Positions 1-9,086 of a DNA stretch of 64,000 nt are shown in pieces (the stretch's first letter is position 1; every line of letters starts with the position of its first letter). The notes beneath the pieces were generated by a model. That model saw nothing but the letters and a program-made list of their open reading frames with translations, was not told where the DNA came from and did not search any database. The position numbers were made by a program, and so were the translations under genes. This stretch comes from an uncultured Acetatifactor sp. (GTDB lineage: Bacteria > Bacillota > Clostridia > Lachnospirales > Lachnospiraceae). The stretch covers positions 1 to 64,000 of the forward strand of contig CANQOL010000006.1 of the NCBI GenBank assembly GCA_947625475.1. The letters are read 5' to 3'.

Positions 1-242
1 GGCGTCGTCTTTTCCATAACAAGCTGCTGAAGCCTGGTGCTTGTCGTAACAATGCCTTCAATCTTATTGGAAGCCTCGGTACTTTGTATTTTTGCTATCT
101 CGGCCAGTTTTTCCAATGCGGCCGGTTTCTGCTTAAGATATAATTCCTGTTTCCCTTTAAACTCATGGATCTGTGCTACCAATCCAAGAATTTCCGAATC
201 CCATCTGTGATTTTTTAAACTGGCATAATTAAAAGTCCGCAT
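1..242 (-). CDS. Fic family protein, N-terminal part (cut by window edge)
   Basis: Reading the minus strand from an ATG at 242 gives 80 residues that run off the window start, beginning MRTFNYASLKN. This matches the N-terminal Fic/DOC-type region (Fic_N) of large Fic proteins, which transfer AMP or related groups to target proteins. Residues 58-63 (SNKIEG) fit the inhibitory helix motif [S/T]xxxE[G/N] that blocks the Fic active site in self-inhibited members. The catalytic HPFxxGNG motif would lie outside the window. It is transcribed away from the operon that ends at 457, from its own promoter at 269-297. The start is supported by AGGCG just upstream, although no classical Shine-Dalgarno site is obvious. 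Confidence 0.8.
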   Translation of the reverse strand, partial: MRTFNYASLKNHRWDSEILGLVAQIHEFKGKQELYLKQKPAALEKLAEIAKIQSTEASNKIEGIVTTSTRLQQLVMEKTT

Positions 243-320
243 TCGCCTAGGCCCTCTCTTTTCGCCTAATTATATCCTCTCTTTAGGCAATAATCAATAT
301 TTTGCCCTGAATTTGCCTAA
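242..320 (-). promoter_or_regulatory. fic promoter with repeated TTAGGCRAA operator-like motifs
   Basis: On the minus strand, -35 TTGATT (292-297) and -10 TATAAT (269-274) are separated by 17 bp. Four copies of a TTYGCCTAR-type motif surround it: 242-250, 261-269, 283-291 (inverted) and 312-320. One copy overlaps the spacer and one touches the -10. This is the arrangement expected of an operator. Fic proteins of this class often carry a C-terminal winged helix, so autoregulation is possible but unproven. Confidence 0.6.
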
Positions 321-375
321 TTTCTTCTTAAATTATGCGAAAGCTGAATCCTTCTCCCCACAGGACGCCTTTTTT

Positions 376-411
376 GAAAAACAAAACCGGTTTCACGCGG
401 AAACCGGTTCC
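376..411 (-). terminator. Rho-independent terminator after the coaD operon
   Basis: On the minus strand an 11-bp stem (GAACCGGTTTC pairing with GAAACCGGTTT) with a short CGCG-type loop is followed by TTTTGTTTTT. It lies about 45 bp after the last gene of the operon (stop at 457). Confidence 0.85.
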
Positions 412-456
412 CGTCAACTCTCTCTGATGATGGCTTCCCAGGTGCGGCGGCCGGCC

Positions 457-1035
457 TCAGCCTGCCTGGGCGCCTCCACCCTCCCCCTCCAGCTCATCCA
501 CCGGATGCAGCTCGCTGCGGTTAGCCTGGATAATCTCCTGGTAGTGATTCAAAGAACCCACCAGGCTCTCATAATTGCTTACGGCGGACTGGGTAGCGCC
601 CGCAATGATTTCCTCCAGATGAGAGAGCATATCCTCCATGTACTGCATGGCGGCCACCCGCACATTGTTTGCCTCCGTGGTGGCGTTGTCCAGGATCTTC
701 TGGGCCTGCTCCCCGGCCATGGTGACCACCTCGTTTGCCTGGGCGTAGGCTCTCTGCATGATCTCATGCTCGTTGATCAGCTCGTTGGTCTGGGCAGTGG
801 CCTCGTTCACCAGGGCCTCCGCCTTGGCCTTGGCCTCATTTAAAATCTCTTCCCGCTGGCTGATGATCTTCTGATAGTGCTTGATCTCCTCCGGGGTCTT
901 CACGCGCAGCTCCCGCAGCAGGCCGTCAATCTGTTCCTTGTCCACAATGATCTTGGTGCTGGATAAAAGCTGCGGCCTGCAGTTATCAATATAGTCCTCG
1001 ATCTCATCGATCAGCTGTTCAATCTTGCTAGCCAT
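457..1035 (-). CDS. Coiled-coil, ATPase-subunit-like protein linked to coaD
   Basis: A 192-residue, highly charged protein that is almost entirely predicted helix/coiled coil (repeated E/A/Q heptads through residues 45-165), with a glycine-rich acidic tail. It has no signal peptide or membrane segment. It resembles the proteins often annotated in Lachnospiraceae as ATPase or V-type ATPase subunit H-like, which typically sit beside coaD, and it is superficially DivIVA-like. Its role is unknown; a structural or cell-division scaffold is only a guess. It is the last gene of the topoisomerase-rsmD-coaD operon, 37 bp downstream of coaD, with a terminator after it. Confidence 0.75.
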   Translation of the reverse strand: MASKIEQLIDEIEDYIDNCRPQLLSSTKIIVDKEQIDGLLRELRVKTPEEIKHYQKIISQREEILNEAKAKAEALVNEATAQTNELINEHEIMQRAYAQANEVVTMAGEQAQKILDNATTEANNVRVAAMQYMEDMLSHLEEIIAGATQSAVSNYESLVGSLNHYQEIIQANRSELHPVDELEGEGGGAQAG

Positions 1036-1072
1036 GTTTTCTTCTCCTCATCCCGGCCCCGTCCCCCAGACG

Positions 1073-1561
1073 TTACATTTTATGACCGTATTTTTGATAG
1101 ATTAGCTCTGCTACAAAAGGCGGTACGCACTGCGAAATATCTCCCTGAAAGCTGGCGATTTCCTTGACGCTGGAGGAACTTAAGTAGGCGTACTCCAGGC
1201 TGGTGGTCAGAAACACCGTGTCCAGGCTGCCGCCGGATAGCTTCCGGTTGGTCTGGGCAATTTGGAGCTCATACTCAAAATCCGTGATAGCCCGCAGCCC
1301 CCGGACCGACACATGAAGATCGTGCTCCCTCGCATAGTCGATCAAAAGGCCGCTGAAGCTGTCCACTTTCACGTTTGGGATATCCTTGGTAGCTTCTTCT
1401 AATATCTTAACACGTTCTTCCACAGAAAACAACGGTTTCTTTTGCGTATTATTCAGAACACTGACCGTCAGCTCGTCAAAGATCCGGGCCGCCCGGGTGA
1501 TCACATCCAGATGCCCGTAGGTCACCGGATCAAAGCTGCCGGGGTACACGGCTTTTTTCAT
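1073..1561 (-). CDS. coaD: Phosphopantetheine adenylyltransferase
   Basis: Catalyses the fourth step of coenzyme A synthesis: 4'-phosphopantetheine + ATP gives dephospho-CoA + PPi, in the cytosol. The 162-residue length is normal. The nucleotidyltransferase motif [10 protein letters not shown] is at residues 8-17 (T-x-G-H at 14-17), RGLR is at 87-90, and LSSSSVKE at 127-134 corresponds to the ISSTxVRE motif. It lies 12 bp after rsmD, the usual rsmD-coaD pairing in Firmicutes. Other CoA genes (coaX, coaBC, a pantothenate importer) lie in a separate operon near 30-33 kb. Confidence 0.97.
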   Translation of the reverse strand: MKKAVYPGSFDPVTYGHLDVITRAARIFDELTVSVLNNTQKKPLFSVEERVKILEEATKDIPNVKVDSFSGLLIDYAREHDLHVSVRGLRAITDFEYELQIAQTNRKLSGGSLDTVFLTTSLEYAYLSSSSVKEIASFQGDISQCVPPFVAELIYQKYGHKM

Positions 1562-1573
1562 AAAAATCCCTCC

Positions 1574-2119
1574 TCATTTTGTGATAAACACATGCTTGTT
1601 TGTCTTGTAGAGCTTCTCCCGGACCACCTTGAGGGAGCAATCATCCACAAAATCAAAGCTCTCATCCAGCCTGGCCTCCGCCACCAGCAGCGTATTCTCC
1701 GTCACGTAGGGCATGCGGGAGAGCAGCTCCAGCACCTCCCTCTCAAGCCCCTGTCCGTAGGGGGGATCCAGGAACACAAGATCAACCTCCCGCTCCCGGA
1801 TGGCCGGCAGGGCTGCCAGGGCATCCTGCTTCAGCAAAACGGCCCGATCCGCCAGCCTGGTAAAAACCAAATTTTCCTGGATGCAGGCCGCCGCCCGGGG
1901 CGCGTTTTCGATCAGATAGGCCCTGGAGGCGCCCCGGCTCAGCGCCTCGATCCCGATGCCGCCGCTGCCGCTGAACACATCCACAAAAACGCAGCCCGGG
2001 ATCCGGGTCTGGAGAATATTAAACAGCGTCTCCTTGATCCGGTCCGTGGTAGGTCTTGTGTCCAGCCCCGGAGGGGTTTTCAGGGGCATGCTGCGCGCTG
2101 TCCCGGCGATCACTCTCAT
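1574..2119 (-). CDS. rsmD: 16S rRNA (guanine966-N2)-methyltransferase
   Basis: SAM-dependent methyltransferase modifying G966 of 16S rRNA in the 30S subunit. It is 181 residues, as usual. The SAM-binding motif I (DVFSGSGGIGIEALSRGA) is at residues 47-64 and the catalytic DPPY motif at 118-121. The N-terminal MRVIAGxxR is also typical. The start has AAGGAAGGG upstream. It sits between the topoisomerase A subunit gene (45 bp upstream) and coaD (12 bp downstream) and is probably co-transcribed with them. Confidence 0.96.
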   Translation of the reverse strand: MRVIAGTARSMPLKTPPGLDTRPTTDRIKETLFNILQTRIPGCVFVDVFSGSGGIGIEALSRGASRAYLIENAPRAAACIQENLVFTRLADRAVLLKQDALAALPAIREREVDLVFLDPPYGQGLEREVLELLSRMPYVTENTLLVAEARLDESFDFVDDCSLKVVREKLYKTNKHVFITK

Positions 2120-2163
2120 AGGTTTTCCCTTCCTTTGTTTGCTTTTTCGTCCGCCAGAGGGGG

Positions 2164-4428
2164 CTATACCCGCACCTTCACGCCCTTGGAATCCCGCCTG
2201 CCTGGCTTTAAGCTGTTGAGCACCAGCTTCTTTCCCCTGTACTCCACCGCGGTCTCCACGGCGTTCTTGGTGTAATAGACGGCTTCGATCCGGTCCTTCT
2301 CCCCCAGCTTCATACCCCGCACACCCAGGGCGGCCTTCTTCTTCTCCGGGATCTCATCCACAGAGAAGCGGAGAAAATACCCCTCTCTGGACTGGAGCAC
2401 CATGTTTTTCTGATCGTGGAGACAGGCCACGCTCACCACCGTATCTCCTTCGGACAGCTTGGTAGCCGCCACGGTCTTCTTGCTCACGTCGAACTCTCCC
2501 CCGTCCACGATCTTTACCATGGCCTGGGCGGTGGCAAAGACCACCCGGCACAGGTTCAGCTCCGTCTGGCTGGTGACAAAGACAATGCTCTCCTTCTCGG
2601 AGCTGTAGTTGCTGATATTGTCCAGGGGCACACCCTTGTCCCGGAACCTGCCTGAGGGGATGTCCATGACCTTGATGGTGTGGAGCTGCCCCGTGTCCGT
2701 AAAGAGGCAGATCTTTCCCGTGTTCTTGCAGGGAAACACATACTTATTCTCCCCGTCCGCCGCCTCCCTGTTGCGCTCGTAGGTAGTTTTGTCTACGGTC
2801 TTTACATAGCCGAAGCGGTCCATGAGACAGACAAGCTCCGTCTCCTCGATCTCCTTCTCCTTATAGATGGCTTCCTCCACATTTTCCACCACAGTCCGGC
2901 GGGGCCTGGCGTACTCCCGCTTGATTTCCTCCAGCTCGTTGATAATCACCTGGGCCATGGAATCCCGCCTGGCCAGGATATCCTCATAGCGGTAAATATT
3001 GGCCAGGGTTTCCTCATGCTCGTTGATGAGGGCCTCCAGCTCCAGGCCGATGAGCTTGTACAGACGCATCTCCAAAATGGCGTTGGCCTGACGCTCCGTA
3101 AAGCAAAGCTGGGCAGCCATGATCCTGGACTCCCGGGACTTGAACCGGATCCCGTCGGTGACGCCGTTTACCAGACACTCCTTTGCCATATTCCGGTCCT
3201 TGGAGCCCCGCAGGATCTCGATGATCAGATCGATCACATTGCAGGCCCGGATCAGCCCCTCCTGGATCTCCCGCCGCTCCGTCTCCTTGTTCAGCAGGTT
3301 GGTGTACTTGCGGGTGGCCACCTCAAACTGGAAATCCACGCTGGCCTTCAGAATCTGCTTCAGGCTCATGGTCTCCGGCCGGCCCTGACAGATGGCCAGC
3401 ATATTCACCCCGAAGGTGTCCTCCAGCCGGGTCTTTTTCAGCAGGAGATTTTTGAAATTCTCCGCATCCGCATCCCGGCGCAGCTCAATGACAATGCGCA
3501 TGCCCTCCTTGGAGGACTGGTTGGAGATATCCACAATATCCTGGGTCTTTTTGCTCTCAGCCAGGGCAGCCACATCCGTGAGGAATTTGGAGATATTGGC
3601 CCCGATCATGGGATAGGGGATCTGGGTGATCACCAGATTGGTCCGGCCTCCCTTGGCCTTCTCGATCTCCACCTTGCCCCGGATTTTGATCTTGCCCACT
3701 CCGGTCTCATAGATCTCCAAAAGCTCGTCCTTGTTGGTGACCAGGCCCCCCGTGGGGAAGTCCGGGCCCTTGATATAGCGCATCAGCTCCCGGGTGGTAA
3801 TGTTCTCATCCAGCATATATGCCTTCATGGCGTCGATTACCTCCCCCAGATTGTGGGGAGGGATGCTGGTGACCATGCCCACGGCGATGCCCTCCGAACC
3901 GTTCACCAGCAGGTTGGGGATCTTCACCGGCAGCACCGAGGGCTCCTTCTCCGTCTCGTCGAAGTTGGGCACAAAATCCACCACGTCCTTGTCCAGGTCC
4001 GCCAGGAATGCCTCCTGGGTCACCTTGGCCAGGCGGGCCTCCGTGTAACGCATGGCGGCCTCGCTGTCCCCCTCGATATTGCCGAAGTTGCCGTGGCCGT
4101 CCACCAGGGGCAGGGCCTTCTTAAAGTCCTGGGTCATCACCACCAGGGCGTCGTAGATGGAGGAATCCCCGTGGGGGTGATATTTACCCATGGTGTCCCC
4201 CACGATACGGGCGCTCTTCCGGTAGGGCCTGTCATAGCGGAGCCCCAGTTCCTGCATGTCGTAGAGGACCCTTCTCTGCACCGGCTTTAACCCGTCCCTG
4301 GCGTCCGGGATGGCCCTGGCGATGATCACGCTCATGGCGTAGTCGATAAAGGATTTCTGCATCACCTCGGAGTATTCTGTTTTGATAATCCGCTCACTCC
4401 CTGCTCTGCTCTCTCTGGCCATATCCAT
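2164..4428 (-). CDS. Type IIA DNA topoisomerase subunit A (GyrA/ParC family)
   Basis: The cleavage/religation subunit, 754 residues. The catalytic tyrosine is Y128 in MRYTEARL. The quinolone-determining stretch [13 protein letters not shown] (residues 81-93) keeps S89 and D93, equivalent to E. coli GyrA S83 and D87, so no classic resistance change is seen. The C-terminal half forms beta-pinwheel-type repeats, but I find no clear GyrA-box (QRRGGKG-like). That, with the shorter length, favours a topoisomerase IV-like role over a second gyrase; annotations of this clostridial pair vary. It follows the B subunit gene by 10 bp and shares its promoter. Confidence 0.9.
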   Translation of the reverse strand: MDMARESRAGSERIIKTEYSEVMQKSFIDYAMSVIIARAIPDARDGLKPVQRRVLYDMQELGLRYDRPYRKSARIVGDTMGKYHPHGDSSIYDALVVMTQDFKKALPLVDGHGNFGNIEGDSEAAMRYTEARLAKVTQEAFLADLDKDVVDFVPNFDETEKEPSVLPVKIPNLLVNGSEGIAVGMVTSIPPHNLGEVIDAMKAYMLDENITTRELMRYIKGPDFPTGGLVTNKDELLEIYETGVGKIKIRGKVEIEKAKGGRTNLVITQIPYPMIGANISKFLTDVAALAESKKTQDIVDISNQSSKEGMRIVIELRRDADAENFKNLLLKKTRLEDTFGVNMLAICQGRPETMSLKQILKASVDFQFEVATRKYTNLLNKETERREIQEGLIRACNVIDLIIEILRGSKDRNMAKECLVNGVTDGIRFKSRESRIMAAQLCFTERQANAILEMRLYKLIGLELEALINEHEETLANIYRYEDILARRDSMAQVIINELEEIKREYARPRRTVVENVEEAIYKEKEIEETELVCLMDRFGYVKTVDKTTYERNREAADGENKYVFPCKNTGKICLFTDTGQLHTIKVMDIPSGRFRDKGVPLDNISNYSSEKESIVFVTSQTELNLCRVVFATAQAMVKIVDGGEFDVSKKTVAATKLSEGDTVVSVACLHDQKNMVLQSREGYFLRFSVDEIPEKKKAALGVRGMKLGEKDRIEAVYYTKNAVETAVEYRGKKLVLNSLKPGRRDSKGVKVRV

Positions 4429-4438
4429 TCACCCCCTG

Positions 4439-6358
4439 TCAGATATCCAGCTCCGCGTCCGTAGCGTGCTCATAGATGAATGCCTTTCTGGGAGGGACCT
4501 CCGTCCCCATGAGAAGCCCCGTCACATCCGAGGCCATCCTGGCGTCCTCGATCTCCACCTGCTTTAAGATCCTCGTCTCGGGATCCAACGTGGTCTCCCA
4601 GAGCTGCTGGGCGTCCATCTCCCCCAGGCCCTTGTAGCGCTGGAGGGTGAAGGGCCCCTTGTGGGTCTTCCGATATCTTTCCAGGGCCTTGTCGTCGTAG
4701 AGGTATTCCTCCTTCCCCTTGCCGGGCATGGCTTTATACAGGGGCGGCATGGCGATATACACATGTCCCTCGAAGATCAGCTCCGGCATAAAGCGGTAAA
4801 ACAAGGTCAGCAGCAGATTGGAGATGTGGGCCCCGTCCACATCTGCATCCGCCATGATAATGATTTTGTCATAGCGCAGCTTGGTGATGTCAAAATCGTT
4901 GCCGTACCCTTCCGAGAAGCCGCAGCCGAAGGCGTTGATCATGGTCTTGATCTCCGCGTTGGCCAGCACCTTGTCGATGGATGCCTTCTCCACGTTCAGG
5001 ATCTTGCCCCGGATGGGGAGAATGGCCTGGAAATTCCGGTCCCTGGCGGTCTTGGCGCTTCCTCCGGCGGAATCTCCCTCCACAATAAAGATCTCGCACT
5101 TGGAGGGATCCTTGGACTCGCAGTTGGCCAGCTTCCCGTTGGAGTCGAAGGAGTATTTCTGCTTGGTCAGCATGTTGGTCTTGGCCTTTTCCTCGGACTT
5201 GCGGATTTTGGCCGCCTTCTCCGCGCAGCCGATGATGCTCTTTAAGGTATCCAGGTTCCGGTCAAAAATCCGGACGATCTCTTCCCCGGTGACCTTGCTC
5301 ACCACCTTGGCCGCGTCCTGGTTGTCCAGCTTGGTCTTGGTCTGCCCCTCAAACCTGGGATCCGGGTGCTTGATGGAGATCACCGCCGTCATGCCGTTGC
5401 GCACATCCGCCCCGGTAAAGTTGGCGTCCTTTTCCTTGAGGATATTCAGCTCCCGGGCGTAATTGTTGATCACCGTGGTGAACATGGTTTTAAACCCGGT
5501 CAGGTGGGTCCCCCCCTCCGAGTTGTAGATATTGTTGCAAAAGCCCAGCACATTTTCGTGGAACTCATTGACATACTGGAAGGCGGCCTCCACAAAGATG
5601 CCATCGCTCTCGCCCTTAAAGTAAATGCAGTCGTGGATGGGCTCCATGGATTTGTTCATATCCTGAATGAAGCCCTTGATCCCCTCCGGCTCCCGAAACT
5701 CCACATGCTCGGGCTCTTCCTTCCTCTTATCCTCAAAAATAATGGTGAGCTGGGGGTTTAAGTAGGCGGTCTCATGGAGGCGGCTCTTCACCTCATCCTC
5801 CTTAAAGCGGGTCCGCTCAAAGATGGTGTCGTCCGGAAGGAAATTGACGGTGGTGCCGGTTTCCTTTGTCCTGCCGATCACAGGCAGGAGGCCGTCCTTT
5901 AACTCCATGGTGGGGATTCCTCTGGCATAGCTGTCCTGATAAATCTGCCCGCCCACCTTGACCGTCACGGTCAACCGCTCGGACAGAGCGTTCACCACCG
6001 AGGATCCCACCCCGTGGAGGCCTCCGCTGGTCTTGTAGGCAGAATTGTCAAATTTGCCCCCCGCATGGAGGGTGGTGAACACCAGCCGCTCCGCGCTGAC
6101 CCCCTTCTCATGCATTCCCACCGGGATGCCCCGGCCGTTGTCCGCCACCGTGGCGGACCCGTCGGCCTCCAGGGTCACCCGGATTTCGCTGCAGTATCCC
6201 GCCAGATGCTCGTCCACGGCGTTGTCCACGATCTCGTAGATCAGGTGGTTCAGGCCCTTGGTGGATACACTTCCGATATACATGCCCGGGCGCTTTCGCA
6301 CCGCCTCCAGTCCCTCCAGAACGGTGATGCTGGAGGCGTCATACTTTGCCTGTGCCAT
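4439..6358 (-). CDS. Type IIA DNA topoisomerase subunit B (GyrB/ParE family)
   Basis: The ATPase subunit, 639 residues. GHKL motifs are E42-xxx-N46 (YEIVDNAVDE), DNGRGIP at 73-79 and GGLHGVG at 112-118. The TOPRIM metal-binding motifs are EGDSAGG (427-433) and DADVDG (504-509). The start is supported by AGGAGAG seven bases upstream. It is the first gene of the five-gene operon, driven by the promoter at 6424-6453. Being paired with a subunit A that lacks an obvious GyrA-box, it is probably a ParE-type (topoisomerase IV) subunit, but subunit B sequence alone does not settle gyrase versus topoisomerase IV. Confidence 0.92.
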   Translation of the reverse strand: MAQAKYDASSITVLEGLEAVRKRPGMYIGSVSTKGLNHLIYEIVDNAVDEHLAGYCSEIRVTLEADGSATVADNGRGIPVGMHEKGVSAERLVFTTLHAGGKFDNSAYKTSGGLHGVGSSVVNALSERLTVTVKVGGQIYQDSYARGIPTMELKDGLLPVIGRTKETGTTVNFLPDDTIFERTRFKEDEVKSRLHETAYLNPQLTIIFEDKRKEEPEHVEFREPEGIKGFIQDMNKSMEPIHDCIYFKGESDGIFVEAAFQYVNEFHENVLGFCNNIYNSEGGTHLTGFKTMFTTVINNYARELNILKEKDANFTGADVRNGMTAVISIKHPDPRFEGQTKTKLDNQDAAKVVSKVTGEEIVRIFDRNLDTLKSIIGCAEKAAKIRKSEEKAKTNMLTKQKYSFDSNGKLANCESKDPSKCEIFIVEGDSAGGSAKTARDRNFQAILPIRGKILNVEKASIDKVLANAEIKTMINAFGCGFSEGYGNDFDITKLRYDKIIIMADADVDGAHISNLLLTLFYRFMPELIFEGHVYIAMPPLYKAMPGKGKEEYLYDDKALERYRKTHKGPFTLQRYKGLGEMDAQQLWETTLDPETRILKQVEIEDARMASDVTGLLMGTEVPPRKAFIYEHATDAELDI

Positions 6359-6423
6359 TTCTCAACTCTCCTGCCTGTGGTGTGTGTCGCAACCGCCAAA
6401 GCGGATTGCTCACGATTATAACC

Positions 6424-6453
6424 ATTATACACCATATCTAGGGGATAAGTCAA
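6424..6453 (-). promoter_or_regulatory. Sigma-A promoter of the topoisomerase operon
   Basis: Minus-strand TTGACT (6448-6453), an 18-bp spacer and a perfect TATAAT (6424-6429), preceded by TGGTG. It reads towards the GyrB/ParE-type gene, about 65 bp upstream of its start. Confidence 0.85.
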
Positions 6454-6494
6454 AGAAAATTCGATATTTTGTGGAATTACCCTTTTTGGTCTTT

Positions 6495-8222
6495 TTACTG
6501 TCTTACAATCTCAAATCCCGCAAACTCCCCTGGCATGAGGGTGATCTCCCCCACCCACTCCGCGGCCCTGCGGCCCTCCCGGCGGAGGGTGAGAGGGATC
6601 TGGCGCCTGCCGTCCAGGGAGCGGATGCAGGCGGCCTCCCGGTCCAGATGAACGGTTACGGTCTCAGGCAGGCTCTCCTTCCCCGCGTAGCAGTACAGCA
6701 CAAACCTGCCGTCCTCATACAAAAACAGAGAAGTCCTTTTTGCGCTGATATAGATCCCCTGCACTGCCAGAGCCCGGCGGATTACGTCCATGGCAGGCAC
6801 CGGCAGGGCCTCAAACTCTGAAAACAGATCCGGCACGGCCAGAGTGTACAGCTTCCCTTTCCCGTAGGTATCCAGAAGAAGCAGGGAGCTGTGATAGTCC
6901 CCGGAGCCGGCGTTTAAATAGGACCAGGACGCATTGTTGCCGAACTGAAGCTCCGGGAACAAAACCTCCCGGCTCCCGTCATAAAAGCCGGAGACGGTAT
7001 CCGTCACCTGATACCGGTTCGCCGCAAGGGTTCTGCCGCTTAGGCGCACGGTGGAGAATTTCTCCCATTCATCGGGATCCACATCCTCCACAAAACCGGT
7101 GGTGACCACCGCCGTGCCGCCGGAGAGCAGATACTTTTCCAGCTTGTCCATAATATCCGGATCCTGAGCGGAGGTCTTGGTCAGAAGGAGCTTTTCCGCC
7201 TCCGGGTCAAAGTCCGGCGAAGGCTCCAGGGCCGCTCCCTGCATGCCCAGATGATCCTCCAGATGGTTTTCCCCGCAGGCGGCAAAGGGCAGATACACGG
7301 ACACGCCCGCCGGCTCTCCCACCTTCTCCAGAATCCGGTCGATCTTGGCAAGCTGGATGCCAAGGGGCGTCACCAGCTTGTTTTCGAACAGATCCCCCCA
7401 CTGAAACAGGGTGATCTCCCGGGGGCGGGAGAAGGCGGTGAGGTAGCCCTGCTCCAGGTAGCAGTCCATAGGCCAGCACTCGTAGGTGTCAAACCAGCCT
7501 CCCTTGTTGCGCCCGGGGGCGGCATTCTCCATGTAGCGCATGATGGAATAGCTCAGATACCTGGGCAGATGCTGGTCCGTGCGGGCCGTGTTGCGGGTCT
7601 CTGTGCCAGTGTAAATATAGTCAAAAAGATCCCTCTGCTTCTCCGGGTAATAGCCTGTTTCGTGGTAGGACTCCCGCCAGTTGGGATACTTGATAATCAC
7701 CTTCACCTTGGGATTGACCTGTCTGGCCGGCCCCAGGATCAGATTCCGGGACACCTCTTCCATCTTGGCCGCCCGAAAATCCACCCAGGTGCGGTCCCCC
7801 TTCTCCCGGATGCAGTCCTCGCACCGGCAGGAGGTAAAGAAAAAGTCGTCCAGAATAATCTCGTCAAAGAGACTGGCCGTGTATTCCATCACCCGGCGGA
7901 TCCGGTCCCGCATGGCCGGATTGGAGTAACAAAAAGTTCCCAAAAGGCGCTGGCGTTTGGCATCCTCATCGGACAGATTCGGGGTCACCGTGGTGACACC
8001 GCCGGAAATCTCCACTCCCCGGGCCTGAAAGAAATCCAGGAACAGCTTCATGTGTTCCCGATCCACCCAGGTTTCTCCCCGGTAGGTCTCCAGATACACC
8101 TTGTCGACCCCCACATACTTCTCCAGGTACTCCCATTCCTGCGAAAGACGCTCTGGGCTTAAGCGGGAAAGAGTCTGAGCGGTACAGTAAATACTGACCT
8201 TGAAATGATTGAAATGTCCCAT
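6495..8222 (-). CDS. Putative barrel-type glycoside hydrolase-like protein
   Basis: Starts at the ATG with AAGGAGG six bases upstream (MGHFNHFKVSIYC), giving 575 residues; a longer in-frame upstream start is not supported. There is no signal peptide. The N-terminal 350 residues read like a TIM-barrel carbohydrate-active fold: alternating strands and helices, an acidic cluster DEIILDDFFF with a following CRCEDC, and later tryptophan-rich loops (WGDLF). The C-terminal third looks like beta-rich accessory domains typical of glycosidases. I do not recognise a named GH family and cannot assign catalytic residues. It is monocistronic from the promoter at 8348-8376. An AraC-GGDEF regulator lies nearby but in a separate unit. 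Confidence 0.6.
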   Translation of the reverse strand: MGHFNHFKVSIYCTAQTLSRLSPERLSQEWEYLEKYVGVDKVYLETYRGETWVDREHMKLFLDFFQARGVEISGGVTTVTPNLSDEDAKRQRLLGTFCYSNPAMRDRIRRVMEYTASLFDEIILDDFFFTSCRCEDCIREKGDRTWVDFRAAKMEEVSRNLILGPARQVNPKVKVIIKYPNWRESYHETGYYPEKQRDLFDYIYTGTETRNTARTDQHLPRYLSYSIMRYMENAAPGRNKGGWFDTYECWPMDCYLEQGYLTAFSRPREITLFQWGDLFENKLVTPLGIQLAKIDRILEKVGEPAGVSVYLPFAACGENHLEDHLGMQGAALEPSPDFDPEAEKLLLTKTSAQDPDIMDKLEKYLLSGGTAVVTTGFVEDVDPDEWEKFSTVRLSGRTLAANRYQVTDTVSGFYDGSREVLFPELQFGNNASWSYLNAGSGDYHSSLLLLDTYGKGKLYTLAVPDLFSEFEALPVPAMDVIRRALAVQGIYISAKRTSLFLYEDGRFVLYCYAGKESLPETVTVHLDREAACIRSLDGRRQIPLTLRREGRRAAEWVGEITLMPGEFAGFEIVRQ

Positions 8223-8347
8223 AGATTCCTCCTTATCTTGGGGTGGCCCATTGTCCCCGGGGGAAAAGTATCCCTCCCGGTGTTTCGGCAGATGCCGGGG
8301 CCATGGATTATCCTGCACAAGCAGCGGTTCCCGGCTCCCGTATTTAC

Positions 8348-8376
8348 AGTATATGGGACATTCCTCAAAATGACAA
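8348..8376 (-). promoter_or_regulatory. Promoter of the barrel-type hydrolase gene
   Basis: Minus-strand TTGTCA (8371-8376), 17 bp, TATACT (8348-8353), about 125 bp upstream of the ATG at 8222. The leader between them has GC-rich inverted stretches but no recognisable riboswitch. Confidence 0.7.
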
Positions 8377-8396
8377 TGTAATTTATTGCCCTGGGG

Positions 8397-9086
8397 TCAA
8401 AATCTCCGCCGGGTCTGTTTCAGGTACAGCAGATTGCTCACGGGATAACAGCTCCCCTCCCGCACATAGGCTTCAAACTCTCCCCGGTTCACCCAGTACT
8501 CCCGGCCCCAGGATGAGACGCGGATCCAGTCCGCCTCCAGCCCGGTGGCCGTCATAAAATGGGCGTAGGCGCTGGCTGTCCCACGAAAATTACCGTCTGC
8601 GTCCCTTGCGTAGAGCGTGAGTTTCCTTTTCCTCCAAAATCCGGGGAAGGCCGGCCCCGCCGAAAAGATTACCGGGATATCCCGGCCAAGCTGCTCAGCC
8701 ATCCTCCCCCAGAATTTCCTTTTGCCCATACACCACCTGGCGCGCAGGGGGATCCTCTCCCGGCGAAAACACCGGTTTACGCCCAGGGAAAGCATCAGGC
8801 CGTTTAAGCCCAGGCGGGGAATCACCGGCAGATACCTTCTGCTCAGGCGTTCCATCCACTCCAGGTATTCCTCCAGGGAGGGGGGCGCCTTCCTGGGGAC
8901 AAAGCTCCCCCGGCAGCCCTCCCCATGATACCTTTCCAGGTACAGCAGGGTGTCCAGGGCGCTGACCACTCCGCAGGCGCTCCCTCTCATGTATTTTTTC
9001 CCTGACCAGGACTGATTTCCCCCGTAGGAGAGCCCTCCCTGAGTGCGCACGGAGGGAAAAGGATGTTGAAGCCCTGCGCTTATCAC
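8397..9086 (-). CDS. Papain-like (C39-like) domain protein, unknown function
   Basis: 229 residues, no signal peptide or membrane segment. The layout resembles a C39-like cysteine peptidase fold: a glutamine-containing stretch (QGGLSYGGNQ), then RGSACG with candidate nucleophile C38, later AYAHFMTATG with candidate H176, and SSWGREYWVN (191-200) with a possible Asn/Asp partner. Spacing is consistent but the family assignment is inference. The stop region overlaps nothing downstream, while its start overlaps the end of the AraC-GGDEF gene by 4 bp (ATGA), so the two are probably translationally coupled. It may act on, or be controlled with, that regulator's pathway. Confidence 0.6.
   Translation of the reverse strand: MISAGLQHPFPSVRTQGGLSYGGNQSWSGKKYMRGSACGVVSALDTLLYLERYHGEGCRGSFVPRKAPPSLEEYLEWMERLSRRYLPVIPRLGLNGLMLSLGVNRCFRRERIPLRARWCMGKRKFWGRMAEQLGRDIPVIFSAGPAFPGFWRKRKLTLYARDADGNFRGTASAYAHFMTATGLEADWIRVSSWGREYWVNRGEFEAYVREGSCYPVSNLLYLKQTRRRF

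Noticed and set aside
2680-4290. A 536-codon plus-strand open frame opposite the topoisomerase A gene
   Set aside because: Typical antisense shadow of a GC-rich gene; the amino-acid pattern (many H, G, L, Q) has no domain, and the minus-strand gene is certain.
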